Assembly (NCBI GenBank): GCA_964347615.1
Contig: CAYFZO010000002.1
Location: forward strand, 70,167 to 134,166
Reading direction: 5' to 3'
DNA length: 64,000 nucleotides
Origin: CAYFZO01 sp964347615
GTDB taxonomy: Bacteria > Pseudomonadota > Gammaproteobacteria > Poriferisulfidales > Oxydemutatoraceae
Below are positions 8,932-18,238 of this stretch, in pieces. Both the position numbers and the translations under genes were made by a program. The notes beneath the pieces are model-generated. The model worked only from the letters and a program-made list of their open reading frames with translations, was not told where the DNA came from and did not search any database. The number at the start of each line of letters is the position of its first letter. The first letter of the stretch is position 1.

Positions 8932-9192
8932 ATGATGAGCAAAGAAGACTTACGCGACTCCCGTTTTTCACAGGACCGGACACGCCCCAGTGAGGCTGAA
9001 GTTATCCAGCTTCTCCAAGAAGCGGCACGACAGTACGAGGAGTACATGCGTCTTGCAGATCTGGCTGACATATCCGCGGAAGATGAAATCATCTATCCAA
9101 GATACGCATGGGACAATCCTATAGGACTTATAGTGGAGAGGCCGTCGAATGCCGGGTTGAGTTGGTCTTCAGAACGGATTGAAGCGCATTGA
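8932..9192 (+). CDS. Small hypothetical protein
   Basis: 86 residues, with ATG codons at 8932 and 8935 preceded by GGAGG about 8 nt upstream. Acidic, with a predicted helix rich in Glu/Gln/Arg (about residues 18-45, EAEVIQLLQEAARQYEEYM) and a short C-terminal IIYPRYAWDNPIG segment. No family recognised. The ribosome site and amphipathic helix suggest a real gene, possibly an antitoxin or accessory factor of the defence genes. Confidence 0.5.
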   Translation: MMSKEDLRDSRFSQDRTRPSEAEVIQLLQEAARQYEEYMRLADLADISAEDEIIYPRYAWDNPIGLIVERPSNAGLSWSSERIEAH

Positions 9193-9301
9193 GCCAGCCA
9201 AGAGAAGCCATCACGTATTCCTTAGCAAGGCGAAATTCCGCAATATCAGGAGAAGCTTCTATAAATCTTGTTCAACTGAACTCGGTGAACTCGCCCGGCA
9301 C
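9128..9301 (-). pseudogene. Possible broken partner gene after the orphan AAA ATPase
   Basis: Directly downstream of the ATPase stop, a GTG at 9301 has a ribosome site (GGAGGAG, inside the ATPase end) and opens a frame that hits TGA at codon 10 (9272-9274). The same frame then continues to 9128 with a plausible helical segment (DIAEFRLAKEYVMASLGWL). In the related pair at 16.5 kb the protease gene occupies exactly this position. This may be a remnant of a lost partner, or chance; no homology could be recognised. Confidence 0.25.
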
Positions 9302-9307
9302 AATCCT

Positions 9308-10273
9308 TTACTTCTCCTCCTTTCCATAAGCCAGACGTCGTTCATGCAGCATTTTTTTAAGGCGGGTTGCCGTTACCGTCGTCTTGTCGGATAAGATCGA
9401 GTCTTTAATAGCATCGTTGCACGCTTGCGCAATTTCAGAGTGGCTGAGGCCTTCGGATTCTTTCACCACAATTTTCAAAGAAAAACCTTTATTAATAAAC
9501 TGTGCAAGGCGATTTTCTACGAGGCGCTTGATTTCATTTTCGTCGGGAAGGTGGTAGTAAAGCACGTCGTCAAAGCGGCGAAAAAGCGCTCTGTCCAAAA
9601 TCTCAGGATTGTTGGTGGCTGCCACAATCAAACTGAGTGAATCATCTTGCTCGATAAACTGTAGGAACGAGTTAAGGACCCGCCGCATTTCACCCACGTC
9701 ATCACTTCGCCCCCGTTCACCTCCGATTGCATCGAACTCATCGAATAGATATACCCCGCGTTGATCTTTGATTACGTCGAAGATTTGCCGAAGCTTGGCA
9801 CTAGTCTCACCCATGAATTTGGTTACCAGCTTATCCATGAGGATCGTATGAAGCGGCAGATGCAGCTCACCCGCCAGAGCGGCTGCTGTCATCGTCTTGC
9901 CGGTACCCGGGGGGCCTGCCAACAAAAGTTTGCGGCGGTTGTTCAGACCATATTTCTTTATTTTTCCCTGCTGGCGATACTCCTGCAGGATACGGCTGAT
10001 GCGATCTCGCATACCGTCGGAAACAATTAGATCCTTAAGCCGCTCCCGAGGTTCAGTGGAAATTACTAAGTCACTTAATTCTCGCTTAAAGGGGACGATT
10101 TGAACCTGAGTCAATTTAGCCTTATCTATGATGGCGCGTATTTCACGCGCGAGCGAACCGTGCCCCTGATTTGCTTCATGAGCCGCCAACTGCAAGGCAA
10201 CGGTAACGAACCGCTCGCGCTCGTCCCCGAAATGAGAACGTATAAGTGACTTTAGTTGATCAGCTGTGGCCAT
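9308..10273 (-). CDS. AAA+ ATPase, IetA-like, without adjacent protease
   Basis: 321 residues. A roughly 110-residue helical N-terminal region precedes a single AAA+ domain: Walker A GPPGTGKT (120-127), Walker B VYLFDEFDAIGGERGR, sensor 1 VAATNN, and the arginine-finger-like ALFRRFD. Size and layout match the ATPase of the IetAS pair at 16.5 kb (N-terminal linker plus FDEF motif), although sequence identity looks modest. FtsH/ClpX-type proteolytic domains are absent. It lies downstream of hsdR on the same strand with a 157-bp gap. Likely a defence-related remodeller, now an orphan. Confidence 0.75.
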   Translation of the reverse strand: MATADQLKSLIRSHFGDERERFVTVALQLAAHEANQGHGSLAREIRAIIDKAKLTQVQIVPFKRELSDLVISTEPRERLKDLIVSDGMRDRISRILQEYRQQGKIKKYGLNNRRKLLLAGPPGTGKTMTAAALAGELHLPLHTILMDKLVTKFMGETSAKLRQIFDVIKDQRGVYLFDEFDAIGGERGRSDDVGEMRRVLNSFLQFIEQDDSLSLIVAATNNPEILDRALFRRFDDVLYYHLPDENEIKRLVENRLAQFINKGFSLKIVVKESEGLSHSEIAQACNDAIKDSILSDKTTVTATRLKKMLHERRLAYGKEEK

Positions 10274-10430
10274 GGCCGCTCACCGAGCCGGATTCTCGCA
10301 CTTTATAGCCCACCGATTGCAAACCCAATCTCAAAAAGCGCGGCAAGCAAGGCCAAAGCCGCGTGGACAAGTGCCTCAAGTGCCTAAGTAATACTCGGCG
10401 ACAAGAAATCAGCCGCCCGGCGTCAGCCGG

Positions 10431-13400
10431 TTAATGGGTGGTTGCTTCGGCGTAGACCGGCGACGGGAGCGTCGGGTATGCGCGACGCACGTGACGAAAG
10501 ACTTCCTCCGATATCTTCCTGACTTCTTCCTCCGTGTAGAGGTTGGCGGAAAGTCCACTTTTGTCGTTGAAAAGAAACCTTTCGATGTCGGTTCTTACGC
10601 CGTCGCTCGTGCTCTGTTTCTCCGTCCACTGATAGGCGCAAAGCGATCGGGTTTTCAACGTCTTCAATAAGTCAACCGAAACGTTTTTGATCCGCTTGAT
10701 CTCCGCCTTGCTCAAATCCGGCTTTCTCAGGAGGTCGAAAATCGCCAGCTGCTCCTCGTCCAAACCTTCTCGAACCGCCCGGCTTTCCTCCTCGTCCAAC
10801 TCATCAGTCAGCTTGATCAACTCCTCAAAAACCCTCTCGATCGTTGCTTGGTCTTTATTGCGGTTGTATTCCTCGACCAGTTTCTCGTAGTGCGTCTGGA
10901 AGTTGGTGCGCATCGGATTTTGCTTCAGCAGGCGTTGCAACTTTTTTTCCACGATATGCATCAGCGTTTGGGTGGCGGTACGTCTCGTGGTGCTTCTCTC
11001 AAACTCCACTTTCAGTTTCTTGGCGTTGACGTGGCTGATATCGTAAAGCTTCGTGTCTCTGACCTCGCCGTCGGGAGGCTGAGCCACAATCGCCTCATCC
11101 ACGACGCCGTGCAGCGCGCGGATGACGTCGCTGATGTCCGCTCTATCGCGGTCCTGTTGCAGGCTCTTGTAGATGATGCTGATGGCCTTGTGCTCCGCCC
11201 GGTACTCTTCCATGCCCTTGACGTTGATGCAGGCTTTGTAGCAGTTGAAAACCTCACGGCACATCACCTCGAAACGCTTGCGGGTTTCGTGGCTTTCGTT
11301 GACCGCCTCTTTGCAGGCTACGATGGCAGCGTTGAGAGCAAAGCCTTCCTGCCCGATGACGTCGTCCAATGAGGTCTGTCGCTCTTCAAGGAACGCCCGC
11401 ACCAGCGCAATCGCCTGAGCCAGCTTCTCCAGCAGCTTTTCGATGGGCTCGGTGGGACCGCCACCGCCTTCGCCCTCGCCCTCGCCCGGCTCTTGGGCAC
11501 CAAAAGTCGCCAGCGCACGGCGCAGATGCTGGAGGATGCCGCAGTAATCCACGATCAAGCCGTTGGTCTTGCTTTCGTTGACGCGGTTGGCGCGCGCGAT
11601 GGCCTGCATCAAGGTGTGCGCCTTGAGCGGCTTGTCGAGGTAAAGCGTCGAAAGGCTGGGGACGTCGAAACCGGTCAGCCACATCGCGCAGACGACGGCA
11701 ATGCGGAAAGGATGGTCCTGATGCTTGAACGCCTCGTCGAGCGGCATGGACACCTTGCCTTGAAACTCAGGCCTGCCGCGCATGGATTCCGGCAGGTCCA
11801 CGCCGTCCTTGATGAGCCTGCGGTGCGGCCTGATGTCAATACCCCACTTGCGAAACGCCTCGACCTCGCCTTGCTCCTCGCTGATGACCACCGCCATACG
11901 GGTTTCTTTCATCCAGTTGATCTGGTTCCGGATCTGCACCGCTTCCTGTTCGTCGACGCATCGCTTTTCCGCTGCCTCCAACTCGCCGATGCGCTCGCGC
12001 CAATGACGGTCGATCAACTCGTACATGCGCACGCAGGTCACCTTATCTATGCAAACCAGCATCGCCTTGCCGCTTTCCCAAGCCGTCGAGTAGTGTTCGA
12101 CGAAGTCCCGCGCGACCTGATCCAGGCGTTTCTCCGCGGTCATCACGTGGTAATCCCGCCTGAGCTCCTGCTCCAGACGCTGCACCACGTCTATATCCTC
12201 GGTCTCCAAATCCCCGAACTCTTCCAGCTTGTTCGCAATGCGCTCGTTCAGGTCGCCGACGGCGATGTCGAGCTTGTCGCCGCGGGCATCGTAGTAAAGC
12301 GGCACCGTGGCCCCGTCGTCCACCGCGCGCTGAAAGTCGTAGGTCGAGACGTATTCTCCGAAAACCCGCCGCGTGATCTCGTCGTCCTTGAACAACGGCG
12401 TGCCGGTGAAGCCGATGTAACTCGCGTTGGGCAACGCGTCGTGCATATTGCGCGCGAGATCGCCGTACTGAGTGCGATGAGCTTCGTCGGTGATGACAAT
12501 GACGTCGTCCCGGTCGGAATACGCCTCTCCCGGCCCGATTTCCTGATTGAACTTCTGAATCAACGAGAAGACGTAGGACTTGTTCTCGCCGAGCAGACGT
12601 TTCAAATGCGTACTGCTCGCCGCCCGGCAATCGTCGCTCTCGTTCGTCACTTCGCAACCGGCGAAAGTCTTGTAAATCTGCACGTCGAGGTCGAGACGGT
12701 CGGTCAGCACCAGAAAGGTGAAGTTGCCGCTGAGTCTGCGATGCACCTTGCGGGTGAACATGACCATCGAATAACTCTTGCCCGCGCCCTGCGTGTGCCA
12801 AAAGACGCCCAGCCTGCCCTTGCGCGCCTTGCGCTCGCGCACCGCCTCGATCGCGCGGTTGACGCCGAGAAACTGATGGTTGCGCGCGAGGATCTTCCTT
12901 GTCTTGCCGGTGGAATCGTCGAAAAGGATGAAGTTCTCGAACAAGTCCATGAAGTTGCGCTTGTCGCAGACGCCCTTGAGCAAGGTCTCCATGTCCACCC
13001 TGCCTTCGTCGCCCTCGGCCAGCCGTTTCCATTCGTGAAAATGTCCCCACTCGCTGGTGATCGACCCGATTTTCGCCTTGTCGCCGTTGCCGAACATGAT
13101 GATCGCGTTGTAATGGAACAGATGCGGGATGGTGACACGATAGTCGGAGTAGTTCTTTTCAAAAGCCGTCCGGAGATTCCGATGGATGTTCTTCAACTCG
13201 ACGAAGAGCAGCGGCAAGCCGTTGATGAACCCGACGACGTCGAGCCGACGGCGATAAAGATCGCCGCGCACCCAGAGCTCACGCACGCAGAGGAAGCGAT
13301 TGTTCTCCGGCGCGTCAAAGTCAAAGACCCGCAGCCTCTTTCGGACCGACTCGCCCTTGTCGTTGCGAAAAGAAACCTGCACGCCGTCGCGTATCAGCGC

Positions 13401-13682
13401 ATACTTCTCCTTGTTGGCGGGCACGACGTCCTGCGAAGCGGTCGGAGCGGCAATCTTCCGCACCGCGTCGTCATAAGCCTCATCAGGCAGGCCCGGATTG
13501 AACTCGACGAGCTTCTCGCGCAGGGTGCGCGTCAGCACCACTTCATGGTCGGAAGCTCGACCCAGCAGACTGTCCGGCCCGAAGTCCTCCCTGTTGTAAG
13601 CGTAGACGGATTCCCAACCGAGCTGCTGCTCCAGATGATCCGCCATCGTTTTCTGGACGATGGTGTCTTCGGTGTAGTTCAT
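10431..13682 (-). CDS. hsdR: HsdR, type I restriction enzyme endonuclease/translocase subunit
   Basis: 1083 residues. N-terminal HSDR_N nuclease: RRRLDVVGFINGLPLLFVELKN carries the D...ExK catalytic core (split here as LDVVGFINGLP and FVELKN). SF2 motor: Walker A HTQGAGKS at about residue 300, DEAH box ITDEAHRTQYG near 398, then GFTGTPL and QAIARANRVNE (motif VI). The C-terminal helical domain is present, so it appears intact. It translocates DNA and cuts when complexed with HsdM and HsdS. Unusually, hsdM-hsdS lies about 7.5 kb upstream, with the protease pair and other genes between. Confidence 0.95.
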   Translation of the reverse strand: MNYTEDTIVQKTMADHLEQQLGWESVYAYNREDFGPDSLLGRASDHEVVLTRTLREKLVEFNPGLPDEAYDDAVRKIAAPTASQDVVPANKEKYALIRDGVQVSFRNDKGESVRKRLRVFDFDAPENNRFLCVRELWVRGDLYRRRLDVVGFINGLPLLFVELKNIHRNLRTAFEKNYSDYRVTIPHLFHYNAIIMFGNGDKAKIGSITSEWGHFHEWKRLAEGDEGRVDMETLLKGVCDKRNFMDLFENFILFDDSTGKTRKILARNHQFLGVNRAIEAVRERKARKGRLGVFWHTQGAGKSYSMVMFTRKVHRRLSGNFTFLVLTDRLDLDVQIYKTFAGCEVTNESDDCRAASSTHLKRLLGENKSYVFSLIQKFNQEIGPGEAYSDRDDVIVITDEAHRTQYGDLARNMHDALPNASYIGFTGTPLFKDDEITRRVFGEYVSTYDFQRAVDDGATVPLYYDARGDKLDIAVGDLNERIANKLEEFGDLETEDIDVVQRLEQELRRDYHVMTAEKRLDQVARDFVEHYSTAWESGKAMLVCIDKVTCVRMYELIDRHWRERIGELEAAEKRCVDEQEAVQIRNQINWMKETRMAVVISEEQGEVEAFRKWGIDIRPHRRLIKDGVDLPESMRGRPEFQGKVSMPLDEAFKHQDHPFRIAVVCAMWLTGFDVPSLSTLYLDKPLKAHTLMQAIARANRVNESKTNGLIVDYCGILQHLRRALATFGAQEPGEGEGEGGGGPTEPIEKLLEKLAQAIALVRAFLEERQTSLDDVIGQEGFALNAAIVACKEAVNESHETRKRFEVMCREVFNCYKACINVKGMEEYRAEHKAISIIYKSLQQDRDRADISDVIRALHGVVDEAIVAQPPDGEVRDTKLYDISHVNAKKLKVEFERSTTRRTATQTLMHIVEKKLQRLLKQNPMRTNFQTHYEKLVEEYNRNKDQATIERVFEELIKLTDELDEEESRAVREGLDEEQLAIFDLLRKPDLSKAEIKRIKNVSVDLLKTLKTRSLCAYQWTEKQSTSDGVRTDIERFLFNDKSGLSANLYTEEEVRKISEEVFRHVRRAYPTLPSPVYAEATTH

Positions 13683-13927
13683 TTTTTCTCCCGATATACC
13701 GGATATATCGTACTCACTAATGCCTTGAATTTCTTACCTCGCGTCCATACTTGAGCGGGCAACACAAGGCCGCCGCAGTTAAAAATATCAACTGGGATTT
13801 TCAACAAGGCGACGAGGAGGAATATCCTTAATCTCCGGCGCACGACCGCCTAACTCGGCAAGCCGCCGCGCACTTTCCCGTTCTATCAATGCTTTCAACA
13901 CTGTATAACTTCGTATGAAAATATATT
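13683..13927. other. Spacer between ietS-like gene and hsdR
   Basis: About 245 bp, with no clear gene. The composition changes here from GC-rich (hsdR) to AT-rich (protease), consistent with a junction between modules of different origin. Confidence 0.4.
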
Positions 13928-16516
13928 TTATTCATTTTCCGGCGCACCGATTCCAACGCGCGGAGCAATGCGCTCACGAATTTCCTCATAAATAGGAATA
14001 CCAATAATAGGAATATCAACTCCTTCAACGATTTCAAGAGTTACAGCGAGTCCGTATGTCACAGGTTTTTGGACATCTTCCGCATCCTTCCGGCAATTTA
14101 CTTTAATTGTGAAAATACCGTCATCCACTATCGCAACAGATTTAGAACCTTCGAACACCTCGTGCTGTACGGTCCCTCGCCGAGACGTATTGTTGTCAAT
14201 CTCTCTGCGAGAGGTCTCGACAACATTTGGGTTATTCTGGTCGTTCACTTCAAACCACAACTGCGTAGAACGATAGGCTTGTGTATTCACCGCGACAGGA
14301 GATATCCAAGCTAGCGTAACTGTAAGCCGTCGTCTTACATGCTGTGCACTCAGAGAAGGAGGTAAAGGCAAGCCAAAAAGATGGGCGCCCTCATCCAAGA
14401 GTTCCCCATACCCAAGTACTGTAGCCCTCTGTGCTGTACACGCCAAAACACGAGTATGGTCTGGAACACCGTAACCCAACCACCGACTAATCCATTTTTT
14501 TGTATCTCTTCCATCAATTTCGGGTTGTAAAGCAGCTTTGAGATGACCCCTTATCTCCCCCCAAGAACAACCATGAACAACCATGGCTTTGATAAGAGAA
14601 GTTATATATCGATCCGGTTCGTCCTCAGGCTTTTGCTCCTTAAATATCTCCAGCAGGGTGTCGTGACAAATCGCTGCCGTTCTGGAAGTCAGGGCAGCTG
14701 CATTACTGGTTCCACAACAATTCTTAACTCCATTTAACTTTCCACTTACACGGCCAAGCGTAGCTGTTCGATTTCCTGACGCATTCCCGCCGGATGATAT
14801 TTGAAATGTTGTATCGGGATTGTTTCCATGTATCTCCCGATAAAGAACTCGCCCTCCATTAAACAAAAGATCCGGTTTAACGGATCTTCTATATCCACCC
14901 CCAAATGCAGAAATTGGGCTTGGCAACTGATGCTTAAACAAATCAACTGAACTTCCCTGATAATCTTCTTTCGAAGCATCGTGATGAAAAGCACCAACCG
15001 CGATGCTATTGATGCTCTCACTTGGTGCCAAGATTCTTCTTTTCCGCTCATCCTCGTACAAAGCCTTAACAACTTGCTTTTCTTTTTCTTCATCCGACAG
15101 GCGATTAAACTCCGTTGTCGGCATGTTGATTTTGATATCCTCTTGATGGTTTCCCGCGCTAACGACAAAAAGAACCGGGTATTTAACGCTCAACCAATCT
15201 AATAGCCTAGCTAAGGGACTTAACGCTCGTGTGAATTGCCGGCATCGGTCGCCAATTGAAAAATTGATTACTCTAATTGTCGGGGCGATGGCCGGAGTCG
15301 AACCTTCGCCCTCAAATATACGACGAACGGCTCGATGAATATAATCGACCATCAAAACATCACGTGGTAAAGCCTCCGAGGGTGTTTCGCTCGATTGAAC
15401 AGGTTTCATGACGGGGCGAACATAAACAGGACGAGAAAGCGGTGATGTCCCATCGTTCAAATCACCATGAACAACTAAAGACGCCATTGCAGTTCCATGT
15501 GCCCGATTTGAAACTGGATACTCTGAGGCATAATTATCCGGGTCATCGATTATCAATCTATTTTGGAGTAACTCATGATTTTCTAATGGAAGCCCATCTA
15601 AAATTGCTATAATCGGGTCCCCCTCTGGTACCGCGTCTTGTTCCAGCTTATGGCTAGATAGGTTTTCTTCCATCAAGTATTTTCCCGTCGTCATCTGACC
15701 AACAGGGCGGACAAACATTACTTCATCACTCTTAATAAGATCTACATCCTGATGTTCGATAATGTTTTCAGCTTCACCTGCCGGTATTTCTGCAAGTAAC
15801 GCATGATAGCTGATATCGTCAATTACGCAGCTGCTAAGAACCATCCCGTTAAGACTGCTAACTAAAGTTTCAATCCTTTCTTTAGCATTTCGCCTTTTTT
15901 CTTTGGCAGCACGAAACCACAACTCGACTTCAAATCGAACTGGGCGGTTCTGGTCATATTTCAAATCTTCTTCCCAAGCATTCAAAAGACCTGTCTCGTC
16001 AAGACGGTCTTCAACGTCCCACCTACGAATATTTCTAAGCCATTTGAAAACCTCTTTAAATTTAGCTTGACCTCTTTCAAACACCACCCTTTCATCTTTC
16101 TGGTACCGTCGCCAAAGTGAAAGCATTTTCCGAAGTGCTTTTTGGTTAGACATGATCAGGTAAATACGACCCTTAAGCAGCTTCTCTCTGTCTTCCTCAT
16201 TATAAAAATCCTCGTCAGGCTCGATATCATCAACTTCAATTTCACTTAACCATTCGAGGTCGGGTATTTTCTTTACTGCATTAATGAAGTTTCCAACACT
16301 ACCAATAGTCTCAATCACCAGCACTTGCTCCGGGTCAACCCCCGCCGCAGTTTGCTGGATTTTCACAGCTTTTTGAAGGTTTTCAAAAATTGGAGAGAGA
16401 CGTCTTCCTTGCCGCCCATGCTCAGGTCTGTGAACTCCACGAGGAAACGAACTAGGGCGCTTAGTTCTATCAGCTGCTTCCGGCTTCGGAAACAGCAGCA
16501 ATGGATAATCCGGCAT
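13928..16516 (-). CDS. Subtilisin-like serine protease, IetS-like antiphage component
   Basis: 862 residues from the ATG at 16516; this start overlaps the ATPase stop as TAATG, indicating translational coupling. A roughly 290-residue N-terminal region precedes the S8 peptidase domain with the catalytic triad Asp307 (IAILDGLP), His340 (NRAHGTAMAS) and Ser604 (GTSNAAALTS). No signal peptide is present, so a cytoplasmic protease is expected. An ATPase followed by a subtilase is the described IetAS defence arrangement, inferred here from domain pairing. Composition is markedly AT-richer than the flanking hsdR, suggesting separate acquisition. Confidence 0.85.
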   Translation of the reverse strand: MPDYPLLLFPKPEAADRTKRPSSFPRGVHRPEHGRQGRRLSPIFENLQKAVKIQQTAAGVDPEQVLVIETIGSVGNFINAVKKIPDLEWLSEIEVDDIEPDEDFYNEEDREKLLKGRIYLIMSNQKALRKMLSLWRRYQKDERVVFERGQAKFKEVFKWLRNIRRWDVEDRLDETGLLNAWEEDLKYDQNRPVRFEVELWFRAAKEKRRNAKERIETLVSSLNGMVLSSCVIDDISYHALLAEIPAGEAENIIEHQDVDLIKSDEVMFVRPVGQMTTGKYLMEENLSSHKLEQDAVPEGDPIIAILDGLPLENHELLQNRLIIDDPDNYASEYPVSNRAHGTAMASLVVHGDLNDGTSPLSRPVYVRPVMKPVQSSETPSEALPRDVLMVDYIHRAVRRIFEGEGSTPAIAPTIRVINFSIGDRCRQFTRALSPLARLLDWLSVKYPVLFVVSAGNHQEDIKINMPTTEFNRLSDEEKEKQVVKALYEDERKRRILAPSESINSIAVGAFHHDASKEDYQGSSVDLFKHQLPSPISAFGGGYRRSVKPDLLFNGGRVLYREIHGNNPDTTFQISSGGNASGNRTATLGRVSGKLNGVKNCCGTSNAAALTSRTAAICHDTLLEIFKEQKPEDEPDRYITSLIKAMVVHGCSWGEIRGHLKAALQPEIDGRDTKKWISRWLGYGVPDHTRVLACTAQRATVLGYGELLDEGAHLFGLPLPPSLSAQHVRRRLTVTLAWISPVAVNTQAYRSTQLWFEVNDQNNPNVVETSRREIDNNTSRRGTVQHEVFEGSKSVAIVDDGIFTIKVNCRKDAEDVQKPVTYGLAVTLEIVEGVDIPIIGIPIYEEIRERIAPRVGIGAPENE

Positions 16517-17511
16517 TATGCATCTGCTCCATTCTGCTGCTTCGTTTTCACCGTCCGTGCTGCCCAATTCTTTAACGTGCGGTCAACAACTTTTCGCATA
16601 TCAGAACTAGGCTGTTCAAGTACGTACTGTCGGAAAACGCTTGCGCCGAACTCCTCCGCTTCAGCAAAATTCACTCCATAGAGTTTTTTAGCCATCGTTT
16701 CCGGGGTATAGCCAAGAGGCACCTTAATTCGCTTTTCAAATCTAGTGAACCACTCCGCGAGCCTAGCGCGAGTTGGTTCCGGTAGAAACATGCGGATCTG
16801 AAAACGTCGCCAAACGGCACGGTCCAACAGTTCCGCATGATTTGTCGCACCAATAACTAAAACATGACTTGGTAAAGAATCAATTTGTATTAACAAAGAG
16901 CTGACCACACGCTTGATTTCTCCCGTTTCATGCCTGTCGCCCCGTTCCTTTCCGAGAGTCTCAAACTCATCGAAGAACAACACGCACTTTCTCGTGCGTG
17001 CATACTCCAAAAGGCGATGTAATCGAACAGCCGTTTCTCCAAGATAGGTTCCGATAATACCTTCATAGCGAACCAACAAAAGTGGAACCATCAAAGCGTG
17101 TGCTAATGCCTCAGCAAGAGACGTCTTACCGTTACCGGGGGGGCCAATCAAAAGTAATCGGTTGCGCGGCTCCACGTTGTAAGACCTGAGAAGGTCTGCC
17201 CGATGGTGTTCCTCGACAATCTCTTGAGAAATCTCCTGTACTTCCTGAGGAAAAATTAAATCATCAAATGCGAGTTCCGGCACTATCTCTTGAACAAAAT
17301 TGGAGACATTCTGGTCAAGTGCCACGCTGCCGTTAGGGGACGAACGCACCTCAGGCGACGAAGACAACAGCTTCTCCAGCCTATCTGCAAGTACAGTGTG
17401 TCTTTTAGCCCGTTCGTCAACGATAATGGCTTCAACGATCTTGCGAAATCTAGCTCTGTCACCGGTCGCGCCAAAACGAACAAGATCAGTCAGTAGGTCA
17501 GCTCTAGCCAT
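16516..17511 (-). CDS. AAA+ ATPase, IetA-like antiphage component
   Basis: 331 residues, ATG at 17511 with AGAGG about 6 nt upstream. N-terminal helical region (1-110), then one AAA+ domain: Walker A GPPGNGKT (123-130), Walker B VLFFDEFETLG (Asp181/Glu182), sensor 1 VIGATNH, and the AVWRRF arginine-finger segment. In IetAS the ATPase and protease act together against phage; the trigger is not known from sequence. Its stop overlaps the protease start by one base. It is similar in plan to the orphan ATPase at 9.3-10.3 kb. Confidence 0.85.
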   Translation of the reverse strand: MARADLLTDLVRFGATGDRARFRKIVEAIIVDERAKRHTVLADRLEKLLSSSPEVRSSPNGSVALDQNVSNFVQEIVPELAFDDLIFPQEVQEISQEIVEEHHRADLLRSYNVEPRNRLLLIGPPGNGKTSLAEALAHALMVPLLLVRYEGIIGTYLGETAVRLHRLLEYARTRKCVLFFDEFETLGKERGDRHETGEIKRVVSSLLIQIDSLPSHVLVIGATNHAELLDRAVWRRFQIRMFLPEPTRARLAEWFTRFEKRIKVPLGYTPETMAKKLYGVNFAEAEEFGASVFRQYVLEQPSSDMRKVVDRTLKNWAARTVKTKQQNGADA

Positions 17512-17744
17512 TAGATGCCTCTAATCATGCCATTCACGCCGCTATCTCTTTGCTCATCCAAATACAGCAAGAGTGGGTTACAGGTATAAGCAAAAATACC
17601 AACGCCTATCCTAAGATTCGCGCTTTGGCGATTCATTGGCTGCATACGTTGCATGAGTTTCCTCTCCGTTGGTTTCCAAGCATTATACCAATCTATAAGA
17701 ACATGAGCCGCCGAAACCTCGCGCCCTCGTTTTCGCCAATCCAC
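17511..17744 (-). CDS. Small hypothetical ORF coupled to the ietA-like gene
   Basis: 77 residues if the GTG at 17744 is used. Its stop overlaps the ATPase start as TAATG, the same junction seen between ATPase and protease, which argues for coupled translation. The frame stays open upstream to about 17906 without an ATG/GTG/TTG, and that stretch (for example NDRPHQRVIPNQLG) looks coding, so the true start may be lost or reached by a frameshift from the preceding gene. No family recognised. Confidence 0.35.
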   Translation of the reverse strand: MDWRKRGREVSAAHVLIDWYNAWKPTERKLMQRMQPMNRQSANLRIGVGIFAYTCNPLLLYLDEQRDSGVNGMIRGI

Positions 17745-17845
17745 AGGCCAAGCAGTTCCTTGTAGATTTCGAGATTCGCTCTCAATGCCAGATGCACGGA
17801 TTGCGTTACACTCTCGCCCGGCCTGCTTCCCGAGTTGGTTGGGAA

Positions 17846-18079
17846 TTACGCGTTGGTGTGGTCGGTCGTTGAGATAATCATGGGATTTTTTGTTGCTTCA
17901 CGATATGCATCCAGCCCTCTATCTGCAGACCGCCAACCCTCACAAACTTTCATGACTTCCGGGGTACCTGGCTGCCTCAGCACTTCCTCCAGCATCACCG
18001 CTTGATTCGACTGGCACTCTGATTTCTGCCCAGAATTTGCCTGAGGGTGTTTTGTCGTCTGCTTTGACATGTTCTTCAT
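17846..18079 (-). CDS. Small hypothetical protein
   Basis: 77 residues, ATG at 18079 with a strong GAGGAGG ribosome site 10 nt upstream; a second in-frame ATG is at 18070. Polar N-terminus rich in Lys/Gln/Ser, then LEEVLRQPGTPEVMKVCEGW and ADRGLDAYREATKNP. Soluble, with no membrane segment or cysteine cluster. No family recognised; small size and position in a cluster of toxin-antitoxin remnants make an antitoxin-like role possible. Confidence 0.55.
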   Translation of the reverse strand: MKNMSKQTTKHPQANSGQKSECQSNQAVMLEEVLRQPGTPEVMKVCEGWRSADRGLDAYREATKNPMIISTTDHTNA

Positions 18080-18238
18080 TGCTACTTTGCCTCCTCAAAT
18101 TGTTCTGGCGGATACATGGCTATTCCATAATGGGTTATTTGCGGCTCCGCCTGCTCCCTGAGCCATCCAACGAAACCGTAAATCCTGCCGTTTGTAGCGG
18201 TAGCACGTAACACGGATAAAAGGCGTCGGCCAAGAGTC

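Noticed and set aside
17846..18213. Possible 43-residue ORF (GTG 18213 to TAG 18082) ending two bases before the 18.0-kb small gene
   Set aside because: Protein-like in part (GRIYGFVGWLREQAEP) but without ribosome site or recognised family; too weak to list as a gene.
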